From positions 6,095,344-6,159,343 of the forward strand of contig CM041298.1 of the NCBI GenBank assembly GCA_023052935.1: 64,000 bases of DNA. Direction: 5' to 3'. Of this stretch, positions 33,176-43,664 are shown piece after piece (position 1 is the first letter of the stretch; each line of letters opens with the position of its first letter). This stretch comes from Piezodorus guildinii (Eukaryota > Arthropoda > Insecta > Hemiptera > Pentatomidae). Made by a program: the position numbers and the translations under genes. The notes under the pieces were generated by a model that made no database searches, was not told the DNA's origin, and worked only from the letters and a program-made list of their open reading frames with translations.

Positions 33176-33626
33176 TTAGTAGGTTAGTTTATTATAACAT
33201 ATATTTATACTATTTCTTCCATAGAAATATGTTTTCTTTTTTAATTAAATAAAATTCGGTACGTGGATGAGATATGTAAGCAGGCTCTGAATTGCTTACC
33301 TGCTCATTGGTAATTTATTCCGCACAGAGAGTATCTAAATCCATCTTCGTGCTCCGAGGATCATCCTTGGATTAATGTGATCTTTCTGGTCATTACTATT
33401 GATAAGAGCACGCCAGGATTGCTTGAGTTAGTAATGTAATGTTACTGTATGTATTACTTCGCCTCTCTCTCCCCAGCCAGCCCGCAATGGGTGCGTTAGA
33501 CTAATTGGTCTGCTCCGAGTATGTAATTTATAAATTAGAAAATTTTTGCGGTTCGCGTGGTCTGAAGGCCGTAGACCTTTGCATCAGCTGAAGAAGAATC
33601 TTAGAAACGAATTATTCTTGAGCCTT
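33176..33626. other. unassigned, locally GC-richer
   Basis: Contains a moderately GC-rich 33340-33560 block with no conserved frame. Function unknown. Confidence 0.4.
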
Positions 33627-34640
33627 TTTTTTTTTTTTTTTTTTTTTTTATTTATTTATAGTACTTTACAACTGTATTAAAGAATACAATAAGTAAATGT
33701 GTAGTATGAAAATAAAAAGTCATGAAAATGTCTTGAGAAAGAACTACCAAGTGGTAGCACTTTACGAACTATTTTAAGACAGTAGGTCCCGAGGCCACTC
33801 TCTTTTCAGTCGCCTCGGAGGGTTATCAGGAATATCTGAGGAAGTTACGGACAAGTGGGTTGGTGCGGGCAGGAAGTTTAGAATGGAAAGAGGAGTACCT
33901 ATCACGGGCTATGTCTGCAACAAATGGGATGTTTAGGTCATTATGGAGGAGTTGATTTGTGACAAAACAAGGAGCATTCAGGATTTTGCGAAGGATTTTT
34001 GATTGTAAGGACTGGATGCGGGAGGAATTAGATGGTTTCGTAGAGCCCCAAAGCTCGATTACATATGTCCAGGTGGGTCTGATAATTGTGATGTAGACGA
34101 GTCTTTTGTAATATACTGGAAGTTTTGAACGTTTGTCTAGTAAGTGTTGTAGTAATCGATATCTTCGAGCAGTTTTTTGTCGTTTCAGTCTTATGTGAGG
34201 ATTCCAAGTAAAGCGCTTGTCAAGATAGAGACCTAGGTATCCGATTTGTTCTAATGAAGTAAGGGTAATTTTATTAAAGGATACTGGAGGGCAGGAAGTC
34301 ATAGGTTTGCGACGAAGGGTAAAGGTGATTTGGTGGGATTTGTTAGGGTTTACTTTAATCCTCTAATTTTGATACCATTCTTCAATGGCTGTGATGTAGG
34401 GCTGAAGGGTTTGGGATGCAGTAATTGGATCATTGTGGACGGATAAGACACACGTGTCATCAGCATAAGTATTGAGGACAGTGCGAGGATGGAGTGGAAT
34501 GTCAGCTGTATAAAGAGAGTAGAGGATAGGTCCTAAGATACTACCTTGAGGCACTTCAGCAGATAGGGAACATGTGGATGAGTAGTAAAAGTTATGGTTT
34601 ACCTTAAAGGTTCTGCCGGTAAGGTAGGAACTTCTTAAAC
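33627..34640 (-). pseudogene. Jockey-like LINE, longest copy
   Basis: Minus strand: PQGSILGPILYSLYTADIP, catalytic NTYADDTCVLSV, KVNPNKSHQITFTLRRKP, thumb LGLYLDKRFTWNPH, IIRPTWTYVIELWGSTKPSN, SLQSKILRKILNAPCFV, DLNIPFVADIARDRYSSFH. One stop after WYQN and a premature end near 33840 break the frame. The 3' UTR ends in the ACAACTGTA region and poly-A (T at 33627-33649). The upstream SSYLTGRTFKVN segment reaches to about 34640, where it is 5'-truncated. Endonuclease and gag-like ORF1 absent. Confidence 0.88.
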
Positions 34641-34654
34641 CTTAAAATTAGTTT

Positions 34655-34850
34655 ATAATATTACTTTCATCTACCTATTTATAAAATTAATAGTAAGCAA
34701 AAGCATTGCGGTTTTGAAAATTTCGAATTTGTGATGTAACCAGAAATAAAATTTAAGGTACCTTCTAGGCTATTCTCGTTTGCCGATTTTTATGAGAAAT
34801 TTGCAGTCACGTCTCGGACGTATAGTAGTCATAAATATGAAATTTCGCCG
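34655..34850. repeat. rearranged Helentron-like pieces
   Basis: A forward left-end-like piece (ACTTTCATCTACCTATTTAT, 34663 onward) is followed by a reverse-orientation body piece (CACGTCTCGGACGTATAGTA). The mixed orientation implies an inversion or two joined copies. Confidence 0.55.
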
Positions 34851-35383
34851 CTTTCGCTTACTCCAACACTTACTGGACAGACGCTCTAACCTTTCATTTT
34901 ACTACAAAAGACTAATTTACATGACAATCATAAGGCCTATCTAGACTTACGGAGTTGAGCTTTGGGGCTCTACTAAACCATCAAACTCTTCCCGTATCCA
35001 ATCCTTACAATCCAAAATCCTTCGCAAAATCCTTAACGCTCCTTACTTTGTCACCAATAAAATCATCCACAAAGATTTTAATGTTCCATATGTTGCTGAT
35101 TTGGCCTGTACCAGGTATCACTCCTTCCATGAAAAACTCCACTCCCACTCTAACCCACTAGTTTCAATCCTTGCTTCCACTTCAATTCCTGACAATCCGC
35201 CGTGGCGTCTGAAAAGAAGATGGCCTTGAGACCTTCTTGTGTAGATTCACTACTAGAGTGCTGCCAATGGGCAGTTTCTCTTCTTGTTTTTTTTTTTTTT
35301 TTTTTTCATTGTAGCATATTTACTTGATGTATGAACATACAGTTGTAAATTTCAATTAATAAATTAAAAAAAAAAAAAAAAAT
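34851..35383 (+). mobile_element. Jockey-like LINE, 5'-truncated, poly-A
   Basis: Begins in the thumb region (CGCTTTCGCTTACTCCAACA), continues ELWGSTKPSNSSRIQSL, SKILRKILNAPYFV, DFNVPYVADLACTRYHSFH with a TGA replacing the expected R in RRWP-RDLL, 3' UTR and an A-run at 35367-35383. A short duplication ATGAAATT flanks it. The host sequence is a Helentron-like copy that resumes at about 35395. Confidence 0.83.
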
Positions 35384-35394
35384 GAAATTACTAC

Positions 35395-35670
35395 TTAATA
35401 CACTACTTTTTGCGGGACTTGGTTATTTGGACTCGGAGGACCCTAAAACATATATTTCCGTTGAAAACTGGAATTCGAAATTTGTTCACGATCGCAATAC
35501 TTTCCATTATGTGAAAGTCATGTGTGTTGGGTGCACCAGATTTTTTTTTCTTCTCCCGTGAAATAGAATATTAATGCATCGTTGGAAAGCTAAAAAGTTT
35601 AGAAAGAATGTTTTCGAAAACACAAGTTTGAAGAAGGTTATGGATAGTGAAAAAAAAAAAAAGTTGAAGA
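35395..35670. repeat. Helentron-like remnants
   Basis: Reverse piece (TTTTTGCGGGACTTGGTTAT, TTTCCGTTGAAAACTGG) to about 35510, then a forward-type right end (GTGAAAGTCATGTGTGTTGG, CACCAGATTTTTTTT), then another body piece containing GTTGGAAAGCTAAAAAG. A second family copy probably continues after the LINE at 36613-36750 (GGTAAGTTAAAGTAACGTGT). Confidence 0.6.
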
Positions 35671-35684
35671 TAATATTATCTATA

Positions 35685-36598
35685 CACCGCCATCCTATCA
35701 TCCAGTTCCGATCCTGAAACATCACCCTTAAACCTGCAAAGACACCTTTCTCTTATCGAAGACTGGTGTAATGCTTGGCGCATAAAGGTGAACGAAGCCA
35801 AATGCAAACACGTAACCTTCACTTTTCGACGAGACTCCTGTCCGCCAGTTTACTTCAATTCCATTCCAATTCCTCCTTCAGATACAGTCCGGTATCTTGG
35901 CTTACTGTTAGACAAAAGATTGACATTGAACCCACATACAAGACTTAAAAGACAAGAACTCAACCGACGAACCGACTAATCAACAGAAAATCTGAACTTA
36001 CAGTTGAGAACAAATTATTAATCTACAAGACAATACTGAAGCCCAACTGGACCTACGGACTTGAACTGTGGGGGACAGCTAAACATTCTAACACCAAACG
36101 CATTCAATCCTTCCAATCCAAAGTCCTCCGAACAATAGTAAATGCTCCTTATTATGTCTCAAACTATACCTAGTACCACGACCTTAATGTTCCATTCATT
36201 TCAGACCTAATTACATCCAAATTTTCCAAATTCCACCAGAACCTCATTCATCATCCTAATCCTCTAGCTCAATCCCTATCCAGCTCCACTCATCCATACA
36301 ACCCACCTAGAAGGTTGAAACGACAGTGGCCCCGGACCTTTTGTAAATATATTGCAGTTCTAGCATTGGCTAGATTCTCCACTCAATGTGATGTATGTAT
36401 GAGTGTGTGTATGTGTATATAGGAATGAGTGATTTCTTGACTTTATTGTATTGATTCATTATTTTGTATATATTTTATTGTAATTTTATGCCGTGTAAAT
36501 ATTGTATGAATGTAGTATGTATGATATCTTTCAGCACTACTATTGATGTTCAAATTCGGACAGATTGTATTTTACTCAATAAAAATTGTTGTTGAAAG
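35685..36598 (+). pseudogene. Jockey-like LINE subfamily 2, 14-bp target duplication
   Basis: Encodes SLIEDWCNAWRIKVNEAKCK, HVTFTFRRDSCPPVYFN, YLGLLLDKRLTLNPHTRLKR, YKTILKPNWTYGLELWGTAK, SFQSKVLRTIVNAPYYVSN, LNVPFISDLITSKF, with several stops. The tail ends ACTCAATAAAAATTG rather than poly-A. Target duplication TAATATTATCTATA at 35671-35684 and 36599-36612. The antisense copy at 42208-43129 is the same subfamily. Confidence 0.87.
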
Positions 36599-36754
36599 TA
36601 ATATTATCTATAGTTACGCTAACATCTACAACAAAGGCGATCCTTATAACAAAATAATTATTTTTTCAACTTTAAAATTCTTAAAAGTTCAAAAATTAGT
36701 TTTTAATATAAAGGTAAGTTAAAGTAACGTGTTGCACGCACCTGAGTCCACAAT

Positions 36755-37379
36755 AGTTTCAGACGTTGAAAATACTTTAAAATTAAAAGCAGAAAACTAT
36801 GAAATTAAATTATAAAAGTAAAAAAATATATCTTTGGTATTAGAATGATCACGGTGTAGTGAATACAGAACGGAAAGCGAGAAGGATTTAAGCTGAAAAG
36901 GGTGGGACAGTCGAGGCGGCTTTACGGTGGCGTGAACTTGAACTAATACTCAGCCCAGATTAGATCTTACCTGACTAACTTCGGAGATTTGCGATGGGGA
37001 TTTTATCCTCTTCGCTACATGTCTTGAATTTAATTATAGAGATCTCATCAAGAAATAGTTAATTATTAGATCCACTGAATAATTAATCAGGAAAAATAAA
37101 AATAACTAAACAGTCGAGAAATATTATTATTTTTTTTTAAATCTGAAAGGTAAAACCTCTTCCTTTCCTGGTCTAAATACATTATATTATTATTGGAAAA
37201 AAAGTAATAATAATAAGTTAATATTTAATAATAATAATAAGTTTAATTAATCCAATTAATTAAACGTTTAAAAGTTTTAATCCAATAATAATAATAAGTT
37301 TTATTATTGGAAAAAAAGTAATAGTTGAAAAAAGGAGTCACTTATGGTGGAGTGACTAAAGATCGGCCTTATATACCCC
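36755..37379. other. unassigned; TAA-rich repeats
   Basis: Short duplicated TAATAATAATAAGTTTAATT blocks at 37205-37320 and a moderately GC-rich patch at 36880-36970. No gene seen. Confidence 0.4.
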
Positions 37380-37570
37380 CGTTCGATACCCGGGAAATTT
37401 CGGGGAGGACATAAAATAGTGGTTCTGGGCCTGTGCGATGTCAGGTACTCGTTAAAGGTCTTTGTCCGAAATTAAACCTGTACAGGCAAAATTTATAACT
37501 TCCAATATAGCATCGTACGATTGGGTGGAAAAAGCCAGTGTAGCATAAAAGAGCGTTAAATAAATAAACA
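37380..37570 (+). repeat. SINE3, diverged copy
   Basis: Body phrases GGCCTGTGCGATGTCAGGTA and CTCGTTAAAGGTC and a GTTAAATAAATAAAC end identify it. The head is replaced or decayed (GTTCGATACCCGG remains of the B box). It is followed directly by H10. Confidence 0.75.
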
Positions 37571-37603
37571 AAAATTGTAATAAAAAACAACATAAATAAA
37601 TAG

Positions 37604-38358
37604 AAAAATCTGGTGCGGGCCACACACGACTTTCACTTACCTCCGTTTTTAGAATCAAATAAAGAATTTTCAAATAAAGTTAGAGATAAAAATGAGTGAA
37701 ACCACTCAAGAATTAGTTAAATGGAATTTCTTTAGAAACATGTGTTTTATTAAAAAAATCTATTATATTATTATATAAAATAATCAGTTAGTTTTATTGG
37801 CTTTTCATCACTCTCTACTAAATTTTAAAAGCTTGTGTATGAGAAAATATTTTTTCTGAAATCTCAAGCTTTTCAACGGTATATCATACATGTATATTAC
37901 TATTCTTATGTTCAAAAACAAAAAATTGCATAAAAAATATATTTTTTCTGTTTTCTCCTTTAGTTGGGTATCGAATTCATTGAATTTATATATTTACCTG
38001 TTTTTCATCAGTGGTAACAAGATAAAATAGTTTTTTTTTATAGAATCAACAAAATTAAAGGTACTTTAGAGAAAGAAAATTTAAAATATCGTCATTTAAG
38101 CCCTGCCAGACCATTTTAATCCGAATGAAACCTAAACGATATTAAAGCCTATTAAATTTTACATCGATGTAGTGAGTTTAATGAAAATCGTTAGAACCGT
38201 TTTCGAGAAAATCGAAAAAAGGTGCAAAATGCATGGTATAAAGTGGCTCTTCTGGTAAGCTCATTTTGATGAAAAGATTTTGGACGCCTCGGACATATAT
38301 TTGTCTTAAATATGAAATTTAAGTTTCATAGGACTTATACTTTTCGCCCGGGAGTTAC

Positions 38359-38390
<32 letters not shown>

Positions 38391-38517
38391 CCTTTTTGCG
38401 GGACTTGGTTATTTGGACTCAGGGGACCCTAAAACGTGTATTTCCGGTGAAAACTGGAATTCGAAAATGTTCACGATCGTAATACTTCCCCTTACAATAT
38501 ATATTGTAAGTGAAAGT
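37604..38517 (-). mobile_element. Helentron-like copy H10, full length
   Basis: Starts AAAAATCTGGTGCGGGCCAC then CGACTTTCACTTACCTCCG and ends TATATTGTAAGTGAAAGT at 38506-38517. Includes a (CA)n at about 38360-38386. Both inverted subterminal repeats are exact. No coding capacity. Confidence 0.87.
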
Positions 38518-39529
38518 AAAAATGAATGAAGCCTGTACCAATACAATCCATTAAGGGTCTAGGGCTTTTTTTTTCTCGTTAAATATATGTTCTAAACGTG
38601 AAAAGCAAAATTATTTTTTTTGTGATTTTTAGTTTCAATTATTGGCTAAAAAACAAAGGAATTATAGAATAATTGTAAATTCCGGATACTTTAGACAGTA
38701 GTACTAAGTTTCGAATAAGTAAAAGAGATATATGATATGCTTATCATAATTTTAATTTTAAAGTAATATAGTATATTATGTAATAGTAATATAAAATCGG
38801 GTGCGACGTAGACGGCAGACAGGTTGACAGCAGACTAGCCTATGCGGCACCAAATGCGGTCGATATGCATCACAACATTCGTCTCTCTACAACCTATTTA
38901 ACATTAATTGTATTTTATTATCTAATAATAATATCCATTATTTTTTATTAGATAATAAACCGAATGATCTACTCAGTTATAATAAAGTTATTTTATGACC
39001 GGATTGGACAACATTAATTGTATTATATTAGACTTAGTAACATCAATTCAGTATATTTTTTTTAATTTTGATTTTTTTTTAAAGTGTTTTATACTGGTTA
39101 CGGGAGACCGATATTTAAAAAAAAATTGTTTCAATGTATATTTATATTTAGCTATTGTTTTTATTTATATATTCATTTATATTTATAAACAATATATATT
39201 TAGCTATTTGGATAGCACGATTTTCATTCACCTACCATCTAAATATTAAATTTAAAATTTCATTTTCTTTCATTTTCATTTTTATTATTTATTTATTTTT
39301 TTTTTTAATCGCGCTTACTGGATAAGAAGTGCTAAATTTTTTTTCCATATTTATTGAATTAAATAATTTTTATTCGTGATTTTAATCATCGTTGGTTTCC
39401 CTGGTATTCTTGAGCCATACAAAAAATAAAAAATAAATAAATATAATAAAAAAAAAATATATATGGTCTAGTAGTTACGGAGAAAAACCACAAACAGAGG
39501 AAAACATTTTCTAATTATTTGTTCCACGT
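38518..39529. other. unassigned AT-rich stretch
   Basis: Holds a slightly GC-richer 38795-38890 patch (GGGTGCGACGTAGACGGCAG) with no recognisable frame. Otherwise AT-rich. An 84-aa frame at 38995 is hydrophobic, AT-driven and unconvincing. Confidence 0.4.
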
Positions 39530-39565
39530 ATCTTGAAACGTAAGCCCTAAAAATTTGAGAAGCGT
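39528..39565 (+). ncRNA. hammerhead-like motif variant
   Basis: TCTTGAAACGTAAGCCCTAA then AAATTTGAG. This shares GAAACGTAAGCCCT and AAATTTGAG with the copies at 29379 and 59670. The left box is not clear here. Confidence 0.25.
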
Positions 39566-40140
39566 TAATTTTTCATTTTTTTTAAATTTTTATTTGGGTC
39601 GATAAGAAGGTTAATTATTGAAAATAATAAACTAAAATGCGTTAATATGAAAGAATTCGATAACCCGAGCATCGTAATTTCATGGTGTAAGAAGTATTTT
39701 TACTAAAAATAGAAAAATTAAAAATTGATCACTAAAATCTCTTCGTAACCATTTATTAAAGCGAAAAAACGCAAAGAACCATAATTTTAGAATTTTCAAA
39801 GTTCTTTAACTTTGTTTATTACAATAATTGCGATAAATAGTTCTAAAGAGATTCACGAAAGAAATATATAAGTTTCTATTGCTCTCAGGTTTCAGTAAAT
39901 GAATATAAAATTTAATTTATGCGACGTTACGAGAATTTATTGTTTCATAATCAGGCCTTAACAGTGGAAAACCAAAAAAACAGAACATTAATATCTTTAT
40001 ACAATAATTAATATATGATGTTATTGTTAGAGATATAGAAAAGAATACATTGAACAATGAATACTCATACAGTAGGTACATAAATATTTTAATTGGAATT
40101 TACATTAAAGATATCATTATAAATTTACTTACAATTTTTT

Positions 40141-40952
40141 ACTTTCACTAACTATATATAGTAAGGGAAATCATTGCGATCGTGAAAATTTTCGAATTCC
40201 AGTTTTCAACGGAGATACACATTTTAGGGTCCCCTAAGTCCAAATAACGAAGTTCCGCAAAAAGGTTTGTGTGTGTGTGTGGTAACTACCGGGCGGAAAC
40301 GGTATGTCCTATGAACTGAAATTTCATATTTAAGACAACTATACGCCCTCGACGTGACAAAACTTTTTTCATCAAAATGAGCTAACCAGAAGAGGCACTT
40401 TATACCATGCATTTTGCACCTTTGTTCGATTTTCTCGAAAACGGTTCCGACAATTTTAATTAAACTCGCTATATCGATGTAAAATTTAATGTACCTTTAA
40501 TTTTGTTGATTCTATATATAAAAACCTATATTATCTTGTTAACGCTGATGAAAAACAGGTAAATATATAAATTGAATAAACTCGATACTAAACTAAAGGA
40601 GAAAACAAAACAAATATTTGCTTACTGCAATTTTTCGTTTTTGAACATAAGAGCAGTAATATACATGTATGATATACCGTTGGAAAGCTAAAGATTTTAG
40701 AAAAAATATTATCTCGTATACAAGCTTTTAAAAGTTAATAGAGAGTGATAAAATGAACATAAAAGTAACCGATTATTTTAGATAGTAATATAATAGATTT
40801 TTTAATAAAATACATGTTTCTATATAAATTCAATTTAATTAATTCCTTAATAGTTTCACGTATTTTTATCTCTAACTGTTTTTGAAAATTCTTTCATTGA
40901 TTTTAAAAATGGAGGTAAGTGAAAGTCGTGTGTTGCCCCCACCAGATTTTTT
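40141..40952 (+). mobile_element. Helentron-like copy H4
   Basis: Starts ACTTTCACTAACTATATATA and ends GGTAAGTGAAAGTCGTGTGT, TGCCCCCACCAGA and T-run. About 100 bp is deleted near 40490 (AAATTTAAT joined to GTACCTTTAA). Short GT repeat at 40268-40280. Confidence 0.85.
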
Positions 40953-41139
40953 TATAATAATATAATTTCTAAGAATATCTTTAATGTAAATTCTAATTAA
41001 AATATCTATGTACCTACTGTATGATTATTCATTGTTCAATGTATCATTTTCTAAATCTCTAACAATTACATCATATATTACTTATTGTATAATAATATTA
41101 ATGTTCTGTTTTTTTTGTTTTTCCACCGTTATTAGTCAA

Positions 41140-41195
41140 GGCCTGATTATGAGAACAATAAATTCACGAAACGTCGCATAAATAAAACTGTTTAT
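41140..41195 (+). ncRNA. hammerhead-like motif f (right arm)
   Basis: GGC, then CTGATTA (one change from CTGATGA), then TGAG-loop-like segment, GAAAC-GTC-GCA and ATAAATAAAACTG downstream. Stem II is weak here. Confidence 0.35.
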
Positions 41196-41226
41196 TCATT
41201 GACTGAAACCTGAGAACAATAGATAC

Positions 41227-41907
41227 TTTAATTTTTAACAGTCGAGAAGCATTTTACCAGTTATTATGGAAAGAATAATAAACAGCTTATTACATGCTTC
41301 AGCTATATATTTGTGATGTTTAAGTTATTGTACTAATTAAATGATAATGTAACATTTCTCAGGGTAAAAGGAGGATTCGCAGTACTTATGTATTTTATTA
41401 AGCAACATCCAATAAGTAAATAAATATCAGAAAACTAAAATGAATCGTTGAAAATGTTTCTAGTTCTCGTACTAAAAGGAGCAAGTGAGAAGCGAGAAAA
41501 CAATTTTGAAGTAAATAGTTTGCTCACAGATTCGCATAGAAATAGATATGAATATTTACGCAAAAAATTCACGTGTACAATCTATTTTGAAAATGAATCT
41601 ATTATTACGAACATGCAAAGTCCGAACGTAAATAGTACAACGCCTTCCGAAAATAACAGCAATAAACAACTCCAGGGGAATTAAGTTATAAACTTAACGA
41701 GCTTACTGAAATAAAGCCAGGTAGTGGGAATAAATTTATTTGGAGGATTTGTGAGGGCTAAGTCATGCTGGCAGAATAGTGTGAGGCGCGAGGGAATAAA
41801 ATGCTGTCAGGTCTAACTATCGGCTTGCAAAATCAATAACAATAAATAAAAATAAAAAAACACTATAAAACCCAATAAAATTCTTAGATTTGTCTCAGTT
41901 TGTATTA
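41227..41907 (+). other. unassigned; 78-codon frame at 41448-41684
   Basis: The frame (starting MKMFLVLVLKGASEKREN) has no motif I recognise, no homologue in the window, and lies in AT-rich DNA. It is listed only as the sole longer frame in this gap, and is likely not a gene. Confidence 0.25.
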
Positions 41908-43560
41908 CTTTCACTTACCTATGTATGAAATATATAGTTAGAGGAAGTATTTCTATCGTAAACATTTTCGAATTCCAGTTTTTAATGGAAATACACGTTT
42001 TAGCGTCACATGAGTCCTAATAACCAAGTCCGCTAAAAGCTCTGTGTGTGATAATTCTAGCGCAAAAATTAAATGTTGTATGAAACCTAAATTTCATATT
42101 TGAGACAAACAATACGCTCGTGATATTACAGCCAATTCTCATTACTTTATCCTAAGCATTTTGCACCTTTTTACGATTTTCTCGAAACAGCTCTAACGAT
42201 TTTGATTTTTTTTATTTATTGAGAAATATTACAATTTGTTACATAATGTACAGTAGTAATAGTGATGTAGTACACGTTCATACAATATATACAGAAAATA
42301 ATGATAAAGTCAAATTACATAAAATCGGAAATAAATAAATTCAAATATATACAAGAAAATAACAATTAATAAAAACAAAAAAAAAAAAAAAAAATCAAAA
42401 CAACAACCTGTAGTAGAGATAAATACAAGTTGGGAAATAAATTAAAATCATACAAGCGAACTTAACTATATACAATCTGCTAAAGGGACCCTAGACTCGG
42501 CTGCTCCCACCACAAGTGGGGGGAGAAGCCGAATCCAAGAGATCCCAGCGCCTCTCACTCAGCGCTTCACTGGTGGAGGCCGAGCTAGGGCAGACTAGCC
42601 ACAAACATACAGGACATGAGTGGAGGATCTGACCAGTGTCAGAACTCCAGAATAAATGTTTACAAAACGTCGCGGGGCCACTGCCGTTTCAATCTTCATT
42701 GTAGGGATTTGGAGGATTGTAGGGATGGATGGAGCTGGAGAGCGATTGAGCAAGAGGATTAGGATGATGAAGAAGGTTCTGATGGAATTTGGAGAATTTG
42801 GATGGTACCAGGTCTAAAATAAATGGAATATTAAGGTCATGGTGTAGGGTACACTTAGTAACGTAATAAGGAGCATTAACTATTGTTCGGAGGACTTTGG
42901 ATTGGAAGGATTGGATACGTTTGATGTTAGAATGTTTAGTTGTCCCCCATAGTTCAAGTCCGTTGGTCCATATAGGTTTCAGTACTGTCTTATATATAAG
43001 TAATTTGTTGTCGACTGTAAGATGAGATTTTCTGTTTAGTAGTTTGTATAACCTGCCGAATCTGCGGTTGAGTTTTATCCTTTTAAGTCTTGTGTGTGGG
43101 TTCCACGTCAGTCTTTTGTCTAGTAAAACCGATTTTGATTAAATTCGCTTTATCAATTTCGAATTAAATGTGATTTAATGCGTTGTAGGTTTCATTCTGA
43201 TTGAAATAACCTGGCAGGGCTTAAATTCAGATAGTTTTTTAATTCCTCTGAAGTACCTTTAATTTTGTAGATTTTAATAAATTAACCACATCATCTTGTT
43301 AGTATTCATAAAAAACGGAAAAAATTTATAAGTTGAACGAATTCGATATCCAACGAAAGGACAAAAAAGCAACAATATTTTGTCTTCTAATTTCTGTGTT
43401 TTTGAACATGAAAAGGGGTAATATGGATGTATAATATACCGTTGGAAAGCTTAAGATAATATTTTAGCAAAAATATTATTCTCTGCATTTAATGGTAAAA
43501 GTTAATGGACTGTTATAAGTCATACTTTGCAAATCTTAAGCTTTCATTTATCTACATTGC
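41908..43560 (+). mobile_element. Helentron-like copy H14, split by Jockey
   Basis: Left end ACTTTCACTTACCTATGTAT and body to 42207, then from 43130 (CGATTTTGATTAAATTCGC) the remaining body with GTTGGAAAGCTTAAGATA. The right end is decayed. The subfamily resembles H13 (ACCTATNTATGAAATATATA) rather than H1. Confidence 0.72.
42208..43129 (-). pseudogene. Jockey-like LINE subfamily 2, 11-bp target duplication
   Basis: Minus strand: LDKRLTWNPHTRLKR, YKTVLKPIWTNGLELWGTTK, HSNIKRIQSFQSKVLRTIV, NAPYYVTKCTLHHDLNIPF, HQNLLHHPNPLAQSLSSS, then a 3' UTR with a GC-richer 42480-42600 segment. Target duplication CGATTTTGATT at 42197-42207 and 43130-43140. 5'-truncated. Confidence 0.87.
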
Positions 43561-43625
43561 AATAAGCATTGCAAGTTCGAAAAAAAACATTACCTAATAT
43601 TTTTAGATGAGGAAGGTTGGGGCTA

Positions 43626-43664
43626 TGAGGCCTGATGAAGGCCCAGAATGTAGGCCGAAACGCA
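43626..43664 (+). ncRNA. hammerhead-like motif g
   Basis: Exact CTGATGA (43632-43638), stem GGCC with loop CAGAATGTA and GGCC, then GAAAC (43657-43661). The next bases are GCAAAATGG, so the GTH of other copies is missing. It abuts the 5' edge of the R1-like LINE fragment. Confidence 0.45.

Larger units (their letters stand above)
39872..41226. repeat. long inverted repeat split by H4
   Basis: A left arm at about 39872-40139 and a right arm at about 40955-41226 are inverse copies (for example GCTCTCAGGTTTCAGTAAAT against ATTGACTGAAACCTGAGAAC). Helentron-like H4 sits at the symmetry centre. Each arm contains a hammerhead-like motif (CTGATTA at 41143-41149, GAAACGTCGC at 41168 in the right arm; GTAACGTCGC in the left). 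Without H4 the arms would form a nearly continuous palindrome of about 540 bp. Confidence 0.75.
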
